Assembly: GCF_900119365.1 (NCBI RefSeq) | Contig: NZ_FPJO01000002.1 | Span: 124,001 to 188,000 of the forward strand | Reading direction: 5' to 3' | DNA: 64,000 nucleotides | Source of the DNA: Streptomyces atratus | GTDB taxonomy: Bacteria; Actinomycetota; Actinomycetes; Streptomycetales; Streptomycetaceae | In this document: one piece after another, positions 8,652-17,166 of the stretch | Layout of the letters: every line of letters starts with the position of its first letter | Position numbering within the stretch: position 1 is the first letter of the stretch | Notes under the pieces: generated by a model | Databases searched by the model: none | What the model was told of the DNA's origin: nothing | What the model saw: only the letters and a program-made list of their open reading frames with translations | Made by a program: the position numbers and the translations under genes

Positions 8652-9620
8652 ATGCGCGCACTCCTCGTGGTCAATCCAGCTGCTACCACCACCAGTGCGC
8701 GGACCCGTGACGTGCTCATCCATGCGCTGGCCAGCGAGATGAAGCTGGAGGCCGTGACCACGGAATACCGGGGCCACGCCCGGGACCTGGGGCGGCGGGC
8801 CGCGGACAGCGACGACATCGATCTGGTGGTCGCCCTGGGCGGCGACGGCACGGTCAACGAGGTCGTCAACGGTCTCCTCCACAACGGCCCCGACCTGGAC
8901 AGCCTCCCGCGCCTCGCGGTGGTTCCCGGCGGCTCCACCAATGTGTTCGCGCGCGCCCTGGGCCTGCCCAACGACGCGGTGGAGGCGACCGGAGCGATCC
9001 TGGACGCACTCGCCAACCGGACCGAACGCACGGTCGGCCTCGGACTGGCGGCCGGCACCCCCGGCACCGAGGACGAATCCGTCCCGGAACGCTGGTTCAC
9101 CTTCTGCGCCGGGCTCGGTTTCGACGCAGGCGTGGTCGGCCGGGTCGAACAGCAACGCGAACGCGGCAAGCGCTCCACGCACGCGCTCTACGTACGCCAG
9201 GTGGTCCGGCAGTTCATCGACGAGCCGCACCGCAGGCAGGGCGTGATGACCCTGGAGACCCCCGGGCAGGAACCGGTCACCGATCTGGCGCTGTCCATAA
9301 TCTCCAACACCGCCCCCTGGTCCTACCTGGGCAATCGTCCTCTGTACGCGTCCCCGAAGGCCACTTTCGACACCGGCCTGGACGTGCTCGGACTGAAGCG
9401 GCTCTCCACTCCGGCGGTCGCCCGTTACGGCACTCAGCTGCTCACTTCGAGCCCGGAGAAGGGCCCGTCCGGAAAGCATGCTGTTTCACTTCATGACCTC
9501 ACGGACTTCACCTTGCATTCAAAGGTGCCGCTGCCCTTCCAGATGGACGGCGACCACCTGGGAGTGCGCACAAGTGTGACGTTCACAGGCGTACGCCGTG
9601 CACTGCGTGTGATTGTGTGA
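8652..9620 (+). CDS. Diacylglycerol/lipid kinase family protein (YegS/BmrU-like)
   Basis: 322 aa with the DAGK catalytic fold. N-terminal MRALLVVNPAA, the nucleotide loop ALGGDGTVNEVVNGL (~61-75), VVPGGSTNVFAR, and a C-terminal beta domain with FQMDGD. Members phosphorylate diacylglycerol, ceramide-like or other lipids with ATP at the membrane; the substrate here is unknown. It lies 320 bp upstream of wblE, as in other Streptomyces. Confidence 0.9.
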   Translation: MRALLVVNPAATTTSARTRDVLIHALASEMKLEAVTTEYRGHARDLGRRAADSDDIDLVVALGGDGTVNEVVNGLLHNGPDLDSLPRLAVVPGGSTNVFARALGLPNDAVEATGAILDALANRTERTVGLGLAAGTPGTEDESVPERWFTFCAGLGFDAGVVGRVEQQRERGKRSTHALYVRQVVRQFIDEPHRRQGVMTLETPGQEPVTDLALSIISNTAPWSYLGNRPLYASPKATFDTGLDVLGLKRLSTPAVARYGTQLLTSSPEKGPSGKHAVSLHDLTDFTLHSKVPLPFQMDGDHLGVRTSVTFTGVRRALRVIV

Positions 9621-9940
9621 GTGGAAGGGACCAAAGTCCTTCAACTCGAACGTTTGGACTGGATTCCACCCCATAGAAGTACGGCTGTGACCTAGTCGAC
9701 ACCGAGGAATCAAAAAAAAGTTTCCAGAAGGGGTTGTATCCGCCGCTGAGGTTTGCGAATCTCTACATGGCGATCGGGACGGCCCGCAACACCGGCCTCC
9801 ACTGAGAGCCAGAACCCCTCCTCACCTGCACAGGACCACAACCAGTTCATCTGGGCGTCGGCCCGTCACCCGCGGGGGGATTCGTGAAAGCGTTCACATT
9901 CACAAGCACCAGTATGTAATACCAAGGAGAGGTAGCAGCC
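9621..9940 (+). promoter_or_regulatory. wblE upstream region with candidate promoter
   Basis: 320 bp with no gene. A poly-A run near 9712-9719 is followed by a GC-poor stretch with TTGTAT at about 9734. A probable proximal promoter is TTCACA (9893-9898), 18 bases, TAATAC (9917-9922), whose -35 is one arm of the dyad GTGAA-AGCG-TTCAC (9884-9897). The distal stretch 9710-9790 looks strongly familiar from other Streptomyces wblE loci and may hold a second promoter or a leader element. Confidence 0.5.
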
Positions 9941-10198
9941 ATGGACTGGCGTCACAACGCCGTTTGTCGTGAGGAAGACCCCGAGCTGTTCTTCCCCATC
10001 GGCAACACCGGTCCTGCGCTGCTGCAGATCGAGGAAGCCAAGGCCGTCTGCCGTCGCTGCCCCGTCATGGAGCAGTGCCTGCAGTGGGCGCTCGAGTCCG
10101 GCCAGGACTCCGGCGTCTGGGGTGGCCTCAGCGAGGACGAGCGCCGCGCGATGAAGCGCCGCGCCGCTCGCAACCGGGCGCGCAACGCCAGCGCCTGA
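9941..10198 (+). CDS. wblE: WhiB-like [4Fe-4S] transcription factor WblE (WhiB1 orthologue)
   Basis: 85-aa Wbl protein. C9, C37, C40 and C46 are the four cluster ligands, GVWGG (58-62) is the turn motif, and a basic tail (KRRAARNRARN) contacts DNA. Its mycobacterial counterpart WhiB1 is essential, NO-sensitive and binds the primary sigma factor. The start at 9941 has GGAGAGG 8-12 bases upstream. It is followed by a strong terminator and a convergent PdtaS-like kinase gene, a pairing also found around whiB1 in mycobacteria. Confidence 0.95.
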   Translation: MDWRHNAVCREEDPELFFPIGNTGPALLQIEEAKAVCRRCPVMEQCLQWALESGQDSGVWGGLSEDERRAMKRRAARNRARNASA

Positions 10199-10304
10199 CC
10201 GACGCCACCGCTACGAGCCTCAGCCAGGCGGCGCGTACAGAGCGTACGCACAACCCCGCCCCCCGAGTCGCAGCGCGCAGTACCCCCGAAGCGCATGCAT
10301 GAAC

Positions 10305-10340
10305 AGTGAGCCCGGACCGTGACAACGGTCCGGGCTCACT
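10305..10340. terminator. Bidirectional terminator between wblE and kinase gene
   Basis: Perfect 16-bp stem (AGTGAGCCCGGACCGT and its complement) with a GACA tetraloop, between convergent genes. Confidence 0.9.
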
Positions 10341-10396
10341 GCTGTGTCCGTACGCCCGCCACCGGTCCACTCCGATGAACGGGTGGGCCGACGGGG

Positions 10397-11872
10397 CTAC
10401 TTCTGGGGCCGGACGGGGATGTCGAGCACGACCTGGGTGCCGCGCTCGGGCGCCGGGACCATGCCGAAGGTTCCGCCCAACTCGCCCTCCACCAGCGTCC
10501 GGACGATCTGCAGACCCAGATTGCCGGCACGCTGCGGGTCGAATCCCTCGGGCAGTCCGCACCCGTCGTCCTGGACCGTGATCAGCAACCGCGCTCCGGC
10601 GGAGGAACCGCCGCGCACCGCGGACACCTCCACCGTGCCGGACTCAGCGAGTGTGAAGGCGTGTTCCAGGGCGTTCTGCAGGACCTCCGTGAGCACCATC
10701 GCCAGGGGCGTGGCCACTTCGGCGTCGAGGATGCCGAAGCGTCCCGTCCTTCGGCAGGTGACCTTGCCCGGCGAGATCTCGGCGACCATCGCGATGACGC
10801 GGTCGGCGATCTCGTCGAACTCCACCCGCTCGTCCAGATTCTGGGACAGCGTCTCATGGACGATGGCGATCGAACCGACGCGCCGTACCGCCTCGTTGAG
10901 CGCCTCGCGGCCCCGTACGGAGTCCATCCGCCGGGCCTGAAGCCGCAACAGGGCGGCAACGGTCTGGAGGTTGTTCTTCACCCGGTGATGGATCTCCCGG
11001 ATGGTGGCGTCCTTGGTGATCAACTCGCGTTCGCGACGGCGGAGTTCGGTGACGTCCCGGAGCAGGACCAGGGAGCCGATGCGGACGCCCTTGGGCTTGA
11101 GCGGGATCGCCCGGAGCTGGATCACCCCGCCCGCGCACTCGACCTCGAACTCCCGGGGCGCGTAGCCGCTGGCCAGTTTGACCAGGGCTTCGTCCACCGG
11201 GCCCCGGGAGGGGGCGAGTTCGGCGGTGATGCAGCCCAGGTGCTGGCCGACCAGATCGGAGGCGAGGCCGAGCCGGTGATACGCGGAGAGGCCGTTGGGG
11301 CTGGCGTACTGGACGACCCCGTCGGCATCGAGCCGGATCAGCCCGTCGCCGACGCGCGGCGAGGCGTCCATGTCGACCTGCTGACCGGGGAAGGGGAAGG
11401 ACCCGGCGGCGATCATCTGGGCCAGGTCCGAGGCCGACTGGAGGTAGGTGAGCTCCAGCCTGGACGGGGTCCGGACAGTGAGGAGGTTGGTGTTGCGGGC
11501 GATGACCCCGAGGACCCGGCCCTCCCTGCGTACGGGGATCGACTCGACCCGTACCGGCACCTCCTCGCGCCACTCCGGGTCGCCCTCGCGCACGATCCGG
11601 CCCTCGTCCAGCGCCGCGTCCAGCAGCGGACGGCGGCCGCGCGGCACCAGGTGCCCGACCATGTCGTCCTGGTAGGAGGTGGGGCCGGTGTTGGGGCGCA
11701 TCTGCGCCACGGAGACATAGCGGGTGCCGTCGCGCGTGGGGACCCAGAGCACGAGGTCGGCGAAGGAGAGGTCGGAGAGCAGCTGCCACTCCGAGACCAG
11801 CAGATGCAGCCACTCCAGGTCGGTGTCACTGAGGGCTGTGTGCTGGCGGACGAGGTCGTTCATGGAGGGCAC
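10397..11872 (-). CDS. PdtaS-type sensor histidine kinase (GAF/PAS, HisKA_2, HATPase)
   Basis: 491 aa. N-terminal GAF-like domain (~1-150), PAS domain (~170-280, LIRLDADGVVQYASPNG), a HisKA_2 phosphoacceptor (IREIHHRVKNNLQTVAALL) and a GHKL ATPase (VLQNALEHAF, QDDGCGLP, GNLGLQI). No membrane segment is seen, so it is a cytosolic sensor like mycobacterial PdtaS, whose partner is an ANTAR RNA-binding response regulator; no such regulator gene is in the window. The start is GTG 11872 or ATG 11863 (MNDLVRQ); neither has a strong ribosome site. Confidence 0.9.
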   Translation of the reverse strand: MPSMNDLVRQHTALSDTDLEWLHLLVSEWQLLSDLSFADLVLWVPTRDGTRYVSVAQMRPNTGPTSYQDDMVGHLVPRGRRPLLDAALDEGRIVREGDPEWREEVPVRVESIPVRREGRVLGVIARNTNLLTVRTPSRLELTYLQSASDLAQMIAAGSFPFPGQQVDMDASPRVGDGLIRLDADGVVQYASPNGLSAYHRLGLASDLVGQHLGCITAELAPSRGPVDEALVKLASGYAPREFEVECAGGVIQLRAIPLKPKGVRIGSLVLLRDVTELRRRERELITKDATIREIHHRVKNNLQTVAALLRLQARRMDSVRGREALNEAVRRVGSIAIVHETLSQNLDERVEFDEIADRVIAMVAEISPGKVTCRRTGRFGILDAEVATPLAMVLTEVLQNALEHAFTLAESGTVEVSAVRGGSSAGARLLITVQDDGCGLPEGFDPQRAGNLGLQIVRTLVEGELGGTFGMVPAPERGTQVVLDIPVRPQK

Positions 11873-11983
11873 GTGTGCGAGCGTACCCGCGGAGGGTCAA
11901 TGGTTCCGAACCGAACGACCGGACCGTGCGTGCAAGGGGAGGTGGCCGGAAAATTGCGGCTGCCGTATGGATGGACACAGGCG

Positions 11984-11999
11984 AATGGTCTAGTCCACA
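11984..11999. promoter_or_regulatory. DasR-responsive element (dre) at small RNA promoter
   Basis: AATGGTCTAGTCCACA matches the dre core TGGTCTAGACCA with one mismatch. It lies between a candidate -35 (TGGACA, 11972-11977) and -10 (CACAAT, 11996-12001) and touches the latter, so DasR binding would block transcription to the right. It is 700 bp from nagB, so it is not the nagB operator. Confidence 0.65.
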
Positions 12000-12007
12000 A
12001 TGCTATG

Positions 12008-12165
12008 GACAGAGCTTCCGCTCTCCCCGCACAGGAGAGTGGATCGAGGTACCCGCGCTCTCTGCCCTGACCGCGCAGGCACCTCTCCCCGGCCGGGGGC
12101 ACCGCACACCGCCGGCCGAACAGACCGTCCGTGATGGCCGGTCTCAGACCGACCGGCAATTGGGG
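12008..12165 (+). ncRNA. Candidate small RNA scr5239-like, DasR-controlled
   Basis: There is no convincing protein-coding frame between the kinase gene and nagB, but the sequence folds locally: GAGC-TTCC-GCTC at ~12013, CTCTCC with GGAGAG, CGGCCGG with CCGGCCG, and a terminal GCCGGTC-N7-GACCGGC hairpin (12137-12157) followed by AATTGGGG. With a start about 7 bases after the CACAAT box, the RNA would be close to 158 nt. S. coelicolor encodes the 159-nt RNA scr5239 next to the orthologous kinase gene SCO5239; it is reported to be DasR-regulated and to repress dagA and metE (from memory). Position, operator and length fit. Ends and strand are inferred, not proven. Confidence 0.6.
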
Positions 12166-12387
12166 GGTGGGTGAAGGAGCGGGGCTGGGTGCGTGCAGCT
12201 GCAAGGCGGAGGATTGAGGCAACGCGGAGCGTTGTTGATTGACGACAACGCGGCAGATGTGCGTGCCCAGCCCCGCGACGCCGCCCCCTATTGCCGGTCG
12301 GTCTTACTCCGGGCTGCGGTGCCGGACGGGCTGAGGGTCCCGTCCCGGCGCCGTGGCCCGCGGGTGTTCCCGGGGCAGTTCCCGCAC
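12166..12387. other. Intergenic region with nested inverted repeats
   Basis: No gene recognised. GGGGCTGGG (12181-12189) can pair with CCCAGCCCC (12266-12274), enclosing smaller stems GCGTTGT/ACAACGC (12229-12251) and CAACGC-GGA-GCGTTG. This could be another structured RNA or a remnant; nothing else is evident. Confidence 0.35.
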
Positions 12388-12705
12388 TCAGCGGGTCTCG
12401 GTGACCCTGGCCAGGGCGCGGGGCACGTCCGGGTCCTGGCCGCGGGCGATCGTCACCTCGTACGCGAGCATCCGCAGCGGCAGAATCTCCAGGCCTGCTG
12501 GACCTCCTCGGCGACCCCGGCCGTCGGCAGCACGAACCCCGCGGGCGCCGCCTCGACCTGGGCCTTCGCGCCGACCACGAAGAGATCGGCGCCGCGGCCG
12601 CGCAGCCGGTCCAGGACGGGCTGGAGGGCCTCGCCGCCCCGGCCGTCGGTGCAGCGGACCGCGTCCGGGACGGGCGCATCCCCCGTGCCCGCGTTGCCAG
12701 GGTCT
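12388..12705 (-). pseudogene. C-terminal remnant of a SIS-domain sugar isomerase, frameshifted
   Basis: Two adjoining minus-strand frames together read like the end of an AgaS/GlmS-type SIS protein. The first includes GGEALQPVLDRLRGRGADL and FVLPTAGVAEEVQQA. After a one-base shift near 12500, the second continues GLEILPLRMLAYEVTIARGQ and then ends ALARVTETR at a TGA. Without the shift the first frame ends soon after at a stop. No N-terminal half is present: the fragment begins where the nagB promoter and DasR box lie. It is probably a former partner gene in amino-sugar metabolism, now decayed. Confidence 0.65.
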
Positions 12706-12721
12706 GCTAGATTGGAGACCG

Positions 12722-12737
12722 ATTGGTCTATACCACC
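12722..12737. promoter_or_regulatory. DasR-responsive element (dre) upstream of nagB
   Basis: ATTGGTCTATACCACC, core TGGTCTATACCA, differs from the palindromic dre core at one base and lies 31 bp before nagB. The nagB dre is a well-known DasR target in Streptomyces; GlcN-6-P releases DasR. Confidence 0.88.
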
Positions 12738-12768
12738 TGACTCAACTCTTCAGATCGGCAGGCCCCGC

Positions 12769-13554
12769 GTGGAAGTTGTCATCGTCCCGGACGCCAAGGC
12801 AGGCGGCGAACTCATCGCGGAGGCCATCGGCGCCCTCCTGAGCCGCAAGCCCGACGCCCTTCTCGGCGTTGCCACCGGCTCGACCCCGCTGCCCATCTAC
12901 CAGGCGCTGGCGGCCAAGGTCCGCTCCGGTGCCGTCGACGCCTCGCGCGCCCGCATCTGCCAGCTCGACGAGTACGTCGGGCTGCCCGCGGGCCACCCGG
13001 AGTCCTACCGCTCCGTGGTGCTGCGCGAGGTCGTCGAACCGCTCGGCCTGTCCGAGGCGTCCTTCATGGGCCCCGACGGCTCCGCCGAGGACGTCCAGGC
13101 GGCCTGCCTGGCGTACGACAAGGCGCTCGCCGAGGCCGGCGGGGTGGACCTGCAGCTCCTCGGCATCGGCACCGACGGGCACATCGGCTTCAACGAGCCG
13201 TGCTCCTCGCTCGCCTCCCGCACCCGGATCAAGACGCTCACCGAGCAGACCCGGATCGACAACGCGCGCTTCTTCGACGACGACATCACGCAGGTGCCGC
13301 ACCACGTGATCACCCAGGGCATCGGCACCATCCTGGAGTCCCGCCACCCGATCCTGCTCGCCACCGGCGAGGGCAAGGCGGACGCCGTGGCGCAGACGGT
13401 GGAGGGGCCGGTCGCCTCGGTCGTGCCCGCCTCGGCGCTCCAGCTGCACCCGCACGCGACGGTGGTGGTGGACGAGGCCGCCGCGTCGAAGCTGAAGCTG
13501 GCGGACTACTTCCGCGCCACGTACGCGGCGAAGCCGGCGTGGCAGGGGCTGTAG
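12769..13554 (+). CDS. nagB: Glucosamine-6-phosphate deaminase
   Basis: 261 aa, the family's usual length. It converts GlcN-6-P to fructose-6-P and ammonia, the last step that feeds chitin-derived GlcNAc into glycolysis. Motifs: GVATGSTPLPIYQAL (phosphate loop, ~33-47), QLDEYVGL (D67) and GIGTDGHIGFNEP (D136, H138 of the catalytic relay). The GTG at 12769 starts MEVVIVPDAKAGG; a dre lies just upstream. It is convergent with dasD, with terminators between. Confidence 0.95.
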   Translation: MEVVIVPDAKAGGELIAEAIGALLSRKPDALLGVATGSTPLPIYQALAAKVRSGAVDASRARICQLDEYVGLPAGHPESYRSVVLREVVEPLGLSEASFMGPDGSAEDVQAACLAYDKALAEAGGVDLQLLGIGTDGHIGFNEPCSSLASRTRIKTLTEQTRIDNARFFDDDITQVPHHVITQGIGTILESRHPILLATGEGKADAVAQTVEGPVASVVPASALQLHPHATVVVDEAAASKLKLADYFRATYAAKPAWQGL

Positions 13555-13571
13555 CACTCCCGGGCACGTAC

Positions 13572-13612
13572 GAGAGGGCCGGGACACCCACGCTGGGTGT
13601 CCCGGCCCTCTC
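13572..13612. terminator. Terminator of nagB
   Basis: Perfect 19-bp stem (GAGAGGGCCGGGACACCCA and complement) with a 3-base loop, 18 bp after the nagB stop. Confidence 0.9.
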
Positions 13613-13656
13613 TTGTGCCGTCGCGGGCCCGGTTCCTGTGTGTCGCGGGCCCGATC

Positions 13657-13691
13657 GGGCGTGATGCGGCCCCCGGCCCCGCATCACGCCC
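13657..13691. terminator. Terminator of the dasABCD operon
   Basis: 13-bp stem GGGCGTGATGCGG / CCGCATCACGCCC with a 9-base loop, immediately beyond the dasD stop on its transcript. Confidence 0.8.
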
Positions 13692-13696
13692 GGTAC

Positions 13697-15238
13697 TCAG
13701 TCCGTCGGGCCGTCCGTGCCCCTGACGACGAGCTCCGCCGCCGCGAGGCCGCAGACGCGGGCCGCGCCGTGGGTGGCGATGTGCAGGCCGCCCCTGGGGG
13801 CCGCCTGCGGGACGCCCATCTCGACCACGACCGTGTCGGGGCGTTCGGCCACCAGGGCGTCGAGCGCCTCGCCCATCCAGGCGTGGCGGTGGACGTCGCG
13901 GACGACCACGACGATGCGCCGCTCCCCCGCCGCCCGCAGCACCGCGACGACGGGTGCCTCGGTCTCGCTGCTGTACGTGCCGGTCTCCGTGCCCGGCAGC
14001 AGCCGGCCCAGCTCGGCGGCGACGCCCCACGGGGTCTCGTCACCGACGGCGATGTTCGACGCGGAGGCGAACGCGGCGACGTACGCGGGCTCGGTCAGCG
14101 GGGCGGCGGAGCCGGTCGCCCGCACCGCCCGGCGAGCGGCGACCAGGCCGATGCCGGAACCGGTTCCGGTGCCGGGCTCGGTCCCCTCCTGCCCTGCCGC
14201 GCCCGGCCCCGAACCGGCCTTCTTGGCCCCCTGCGTCCAGGACGCGAGGGCACGTACCCGTGCGGCCGCGTCCGCGAGCCGCTCCTCGGCGAGTTCACCG
14301 CTGCGCACGGCCCTGACCAGCGCGTCGCGCAGCCGGAGCACCGTGCCGTCGTCCTCCAGGCCGCCACCGACGCACAGCGCGTCGGCCCCGGCGGCGATCG
14401 CGAGGACGGAGCCACGCTCGATGCCGTATGTCGCGGCAATGGCCTGCATCTCCACGGCGTCGGTGACGATCAGGCCGTCGTAGCCCAGCTCCTCGCGGAG
14501 CAGACCGGTGAGGATCCGCGGGCTCACCGTGGCGGGGCGGTCCGGATCGAGCGCCGGCAGCAGGATGTGCGCGCTCATCACGCACTTGGTGCCCGCCGCG
14601 ATGGCCGCCCGGAAGGGCACCAGCTCACGGGCGTACAGGGTCTCCAGGTCCACGTCGATGCGCGGCATCGCGTGGTGCGAGTCGATCGCGGTGTCGCCGT
14701 GCCCCGGGAAGTGCTTGGTGCAGGCGGCGACCCCGGCGGCCTGGAGGCCCTCGACGTACGCGGCGGTGTGCCGGGCCACGAGCCGGGTGTCGGCGCCGAA
14801 GGACCGTACGCCGATGACCGGGTTGCCCGGGTTGGAGTTGACGTCCGCGGACGGCGCCCAGTTGAGGTTGACGCCGCACTCGGCGAGCCGGCGGCCGAGC
14901 TCCTGGGCGACCGCGCGGGTCAGGTCGAGGTCGTCGACGTGGCCGAGGGCGAGGTTGCCGGGGAACGAGGAACCGGTGCGCACCTCCAGGCGGGTGACGT
15001 CACCGCCCTCCTCGTCGATCGCGACGAGGAGGTCCTCGCGCCCGGCCCTGAGCTGGGCGGTGAGCGCGGTGACCTGCTCGGGCGTGCGGATGTTGCGGCC
15101 GAACAGGGCGACGGAGGCGAGGCCTTCGTCGACCCTGCGCAGCACCCAGTCCGGGGCGGCGGTGCCGGTGAATCCGGGCTGCAGGACGGCGAGCGCGTCG
15201 CGGGTGACGGTGTCCGTGGCGGATATCAGGGTGGTCAT
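13697..15238 (-). CDS. dasD: Intracellular beta-N-acetylglucosaminidase, GH3 (DasD)
   Basis: 513-aa glycoside hydrolase family 3 protein without a signal peptide. KHFPGHGDT (175-183) and the D186-S-H188 acid/base loop are NagZ-type, and D260 in IVTDAVEM is the nucleophile. It hydrolyses imported N,N'-diacetylchitobiose to GlcNAc. A second C-terminal domain (~370-513) follows a Gly/Pro/Thr-rich linker. The start at 15238 lies 8 bp after the dasC stop, so it is the last gene of the dasA-B-C-D operon. Confidence 0.92.
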   Translation of the reverse strand: MTTLISATDTVTRDALAVLQPGFTGTAAPDWVLRRVDEGLASVALFGRNIRTPEQVTALTAQLRAGREDLLVAIDEEGGDVTRLEVRTGSSFPGNLALGHVDDLDLTRAVAQELGRRLAECGVNLNWAPSADVNSNPGNPVIGVRSFGADTRLVARHTAAYVEGLQAAGVAACTKHFPGHGDTAIDSHHAMPRIDVDLETLYARELVPFRAAIAAGTKCVMSAHILLPALDPDRPATVSPRILTGLLREELGYDGLIVTDAVEMQAIAATYGIERGSVLAIAAGADALCVGGGLEDDGTVLRLRDALVRAVRSGELAEERLADAAARVRALASWTQGAKKAGSGPGAAGQEGTEPGTGTGSGIGLVAARRAVRATGSAAPLTEPAYVAAFASASNIAVGDETPWGVAAELGRLLPGTETGTYSSETEAPVVAVLRAAGERRIVVVVRDVHRHAWMGEALDALVAERPDTVVVEMGVPQAAPRGGLHIATHGAARVCGLAAAELVVRGTDGPTD

Positions 15239-15246
15239 GGGCGGCG

Positions 15247-16077
15247 TTATCCCTTCACGGCACCGTCGGTGAGGCCGCTGACGGCCTTGCGCTGCAGGAA
15301 GACGAACAGGATGAGGATCGGAATGGCGAAGATCGAGGCCGCCGCCATGGTGGCGCCCCAGTCGTCGCCGAACTGGCTCTGGAACTGGGAGAGCCAGAGC
15401 GGGAGCGTCTTGGCCTCGGGGTCCTTGTTGAGGATCAGGACCAGCGGGAATTCGTTCCAGGCGGTGATGAAGCCGAAGAGCGAGGTGGCCATCAGGCCGG
15501 GGGCGAGCAGCGGCAGGATCACCTTGACGAAGGCCTGCGGGCGGGTGCAGCCGTCGACCATGGCGGACTCCTCCAGTTCCTTGGGCACCGCGGCAACGTA
15601 GCCGCGCAGCGTGAGGATCGTGAAGGGGAGCACCATCACCATGTAGAAGAGCGTCAGCGGGACCAGGCTGTTGAGCATGTCCGCGTCGCGGACCAGCATG
15701 TAGATCGCGATGACCATGACTTCCCACGGCGCCATCTGGGCGATCATGAAGACCAGGATCATGCCCTTGCGGCCCTTGAACCGCATCCGGGCCAGCGCGA
15801 ACGACGCGAAGAGCGCGATGATCAGCGAGAAGGCCACGGCGAGCAGGGTGACGGTGAGCGAATTCCTGACCAGGGTCAGGAAGTTCGGTGCGTGGTACGC
15901 GGTCTTGAAGTGCTCGAAGGTGACGTCGGTGGGGAACCAGACCGGCGTCTCGGTGATGATGTCGCCGGTCGGCTTGAACGCCGTGCTGAACATCCAGTAG
16001 ACGGGGAAGACCAGTGCGGCGAAGAGGACGATCGCCGTCGCGTTGGGCCAGATGCGGCCGAACAGTGAGCGCTTCAC
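15247..16077 (-). CDS. dasC: Chitobiose ABC transporter permease DasC
   Basis: 276-aa sugar permease of the carbohydrate uptake-1 class. It has six hydrophobic segments and the EAA-type loop EESAMVDGCTRPQAFVKVILP that docks the ATPase. It forms the channel with DasB. The ATG overlaps the dasB stop by 4 bases (ATGA). No ATPase is encoded in the operon; in Streptomyces the shared MsiK ATPase, encoded elsewhere, powers it. Confidence 0.95.
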   Translation of the reverse strand: MKRSLFGRIWPNATAIVLFAALVFPVYWMFSTAFKPTGDIITETPVWFPTDVTFEHFKTAYHAPNFLTLVRNSLTVTLLAVAFSLIIALFASFALARMRFKGRKGMILVFMIAQMAPWEVMVIAIYMLVRDADMLNSLVPLTLFYMVMVLPFTILTLRGYVAAVPKELEESAMVDGCTRPQAFVKVILPLLAPGLMATSLFGFITAWNEFPLVLILNKDPEAKTLPLWLSQFQSQFGDDWGATMAAASIFAIPILILFVFLQRKAVSGLTDGAVKG

Positions 16078-17066
16078 AGCTCGTCCTCCTCTTGCTTGAG
16101 AACGATGCGGAGGTAGTAGGAGGTCAGCCCCAGCATGATCAGGATGGTCAGCAGCGAGATCGCCGCGCCCATGCCGTAGTGCTGGTTGCCGACGCCCTCG
16201 ACGAAGGCGTAGACCGGCAGGGTCTCGGTGAGGCGGTTGGGGCCGCCCTCACTGATGGTGAAGATCTGCGGGAAGGCCTTGAAGATCCAGATGACTTCGA
16301 GGAAGGTCGTGGCGTAGAGGAAGGGCCGCAGGAACGGGAACGTCACCGAGGTGAAGCTCTTCCAGACGCCGGCACCGTCGAGCGAGGCGGCCTCGTACAG
16401 CTCCTTGGCGATCGTCGTGGTCGCCGCGTAGAGGTTGATCGCCACGAACGGGATGGACTGCCAGACGATCAGCAGGGTGACCACGAAGAAGGTGGAGAAC
16501 TGCGATCCGGTCCAGTTGAATTCGGCCATCGAGTGCCAGCCGAGCTTGTCCAGCACGTAGTTGACCACGCCGAAGCGCGAGGCGAACAGCCACTGGAACA
16601 CGGTGGACGCGGCCACGACCGGCATCGCCCAGGCGAGCACCAGGCCGACCATCAGGGTGAACCGCATTCTCTTGCCGAGGCGGGCGAGCAGCAGTCCGAT
16701 CAGGGTGCCGAGGACCATGGTCAGGACGACGTTGACGCCGGTGAAGACGATCGTGCGGAGCGTGACTCTCCAGAAGTCCTCACCGGTGAGGATCTCCTGG
16801 TAGTTCTTGAAGCCGTTCCACTCGGTGACATGCTGGATCAGCTGTCCCATATTGAGGTTCTGGAACGACAGCATGACGTTCTTCACCAGGGGGTACCCGA
16901 GAAGGAGCGCCGTCACCGCGAGTGCGGGAATCATCAACAGGTACGGCGCCGCGCCGATACCCGGCTTCCGCTTGTTTCCCCCGTGCTGCCCGACGGGTGG
17001 TTTCCCGTCCTGGCCGCGGACTGCGGCCGTCTTGGCCACATCCGAGGGTTCGGTCTGCACTGCCAT
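16074..17066 (-). CDS. dasB: Chitobiose ABC transporter permease DasB
   Basis: 330 aa. An N-terminal basic/Gly-rich tail precedes six transmembrane segments, with the EAA loop YEAASLDGAGVWKSFTSVTFP. It is the partner of DasC in the membrane channel. The start at 17066 (MAVQTEPSD) is preferred because GGAAGAG lies 9 bases upstream; the frame also begins at TTG 17087. The dasA stop is about 100 bp upstream, so dasA may be expressed more strongly than dasBC. Confidence 0.93.
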   Translation of the reverse strand: MAVQTEPSDVAKTAAVRGQDGKPPVGQHGGNKRKPGIGAAPYLLMIPALAVTALLLGYPLVKNVMLSFQNLNMGQLIQHVTEWNGFKNYQEILTGEDFWRVTLRTIVFTGVNVVLTMVLGTLIGLLLARLGKRMRFTLMVGLVLAWAMPVVAASTVFQWLFASRFGVVNYVLDKLGWHSMAEFNWTGSQFSTFFVVTLLIVWQSIPFVAINLYAATTTIAKELYEAASLDGAGVWKSFTSVTFPFLRPFLYATTFLEVIWIFKAFPQIFTISEGGPNRLTETLPVYAFVEGVGNQHYGMGAAISLLTILIMLGLTSYYLRIVLKQEEDEL

Positions 17067-17166
17067 GCTCGCCATCTCTTCCAACAAAGCCCTACACGGA
17101 ACGGTGCGTACGACCGGGGCGGCGGGTCGGGACCCGCCGCCCCGGCGCAGGACGCGCTACTTGCGA

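Noticed and set aside
11875..12174. 99-codon plus-strand frame upstream of nagB
   Set aside because: No ribosome site and no protein-like composition, and it overlaps the probable small RNA and its operator.
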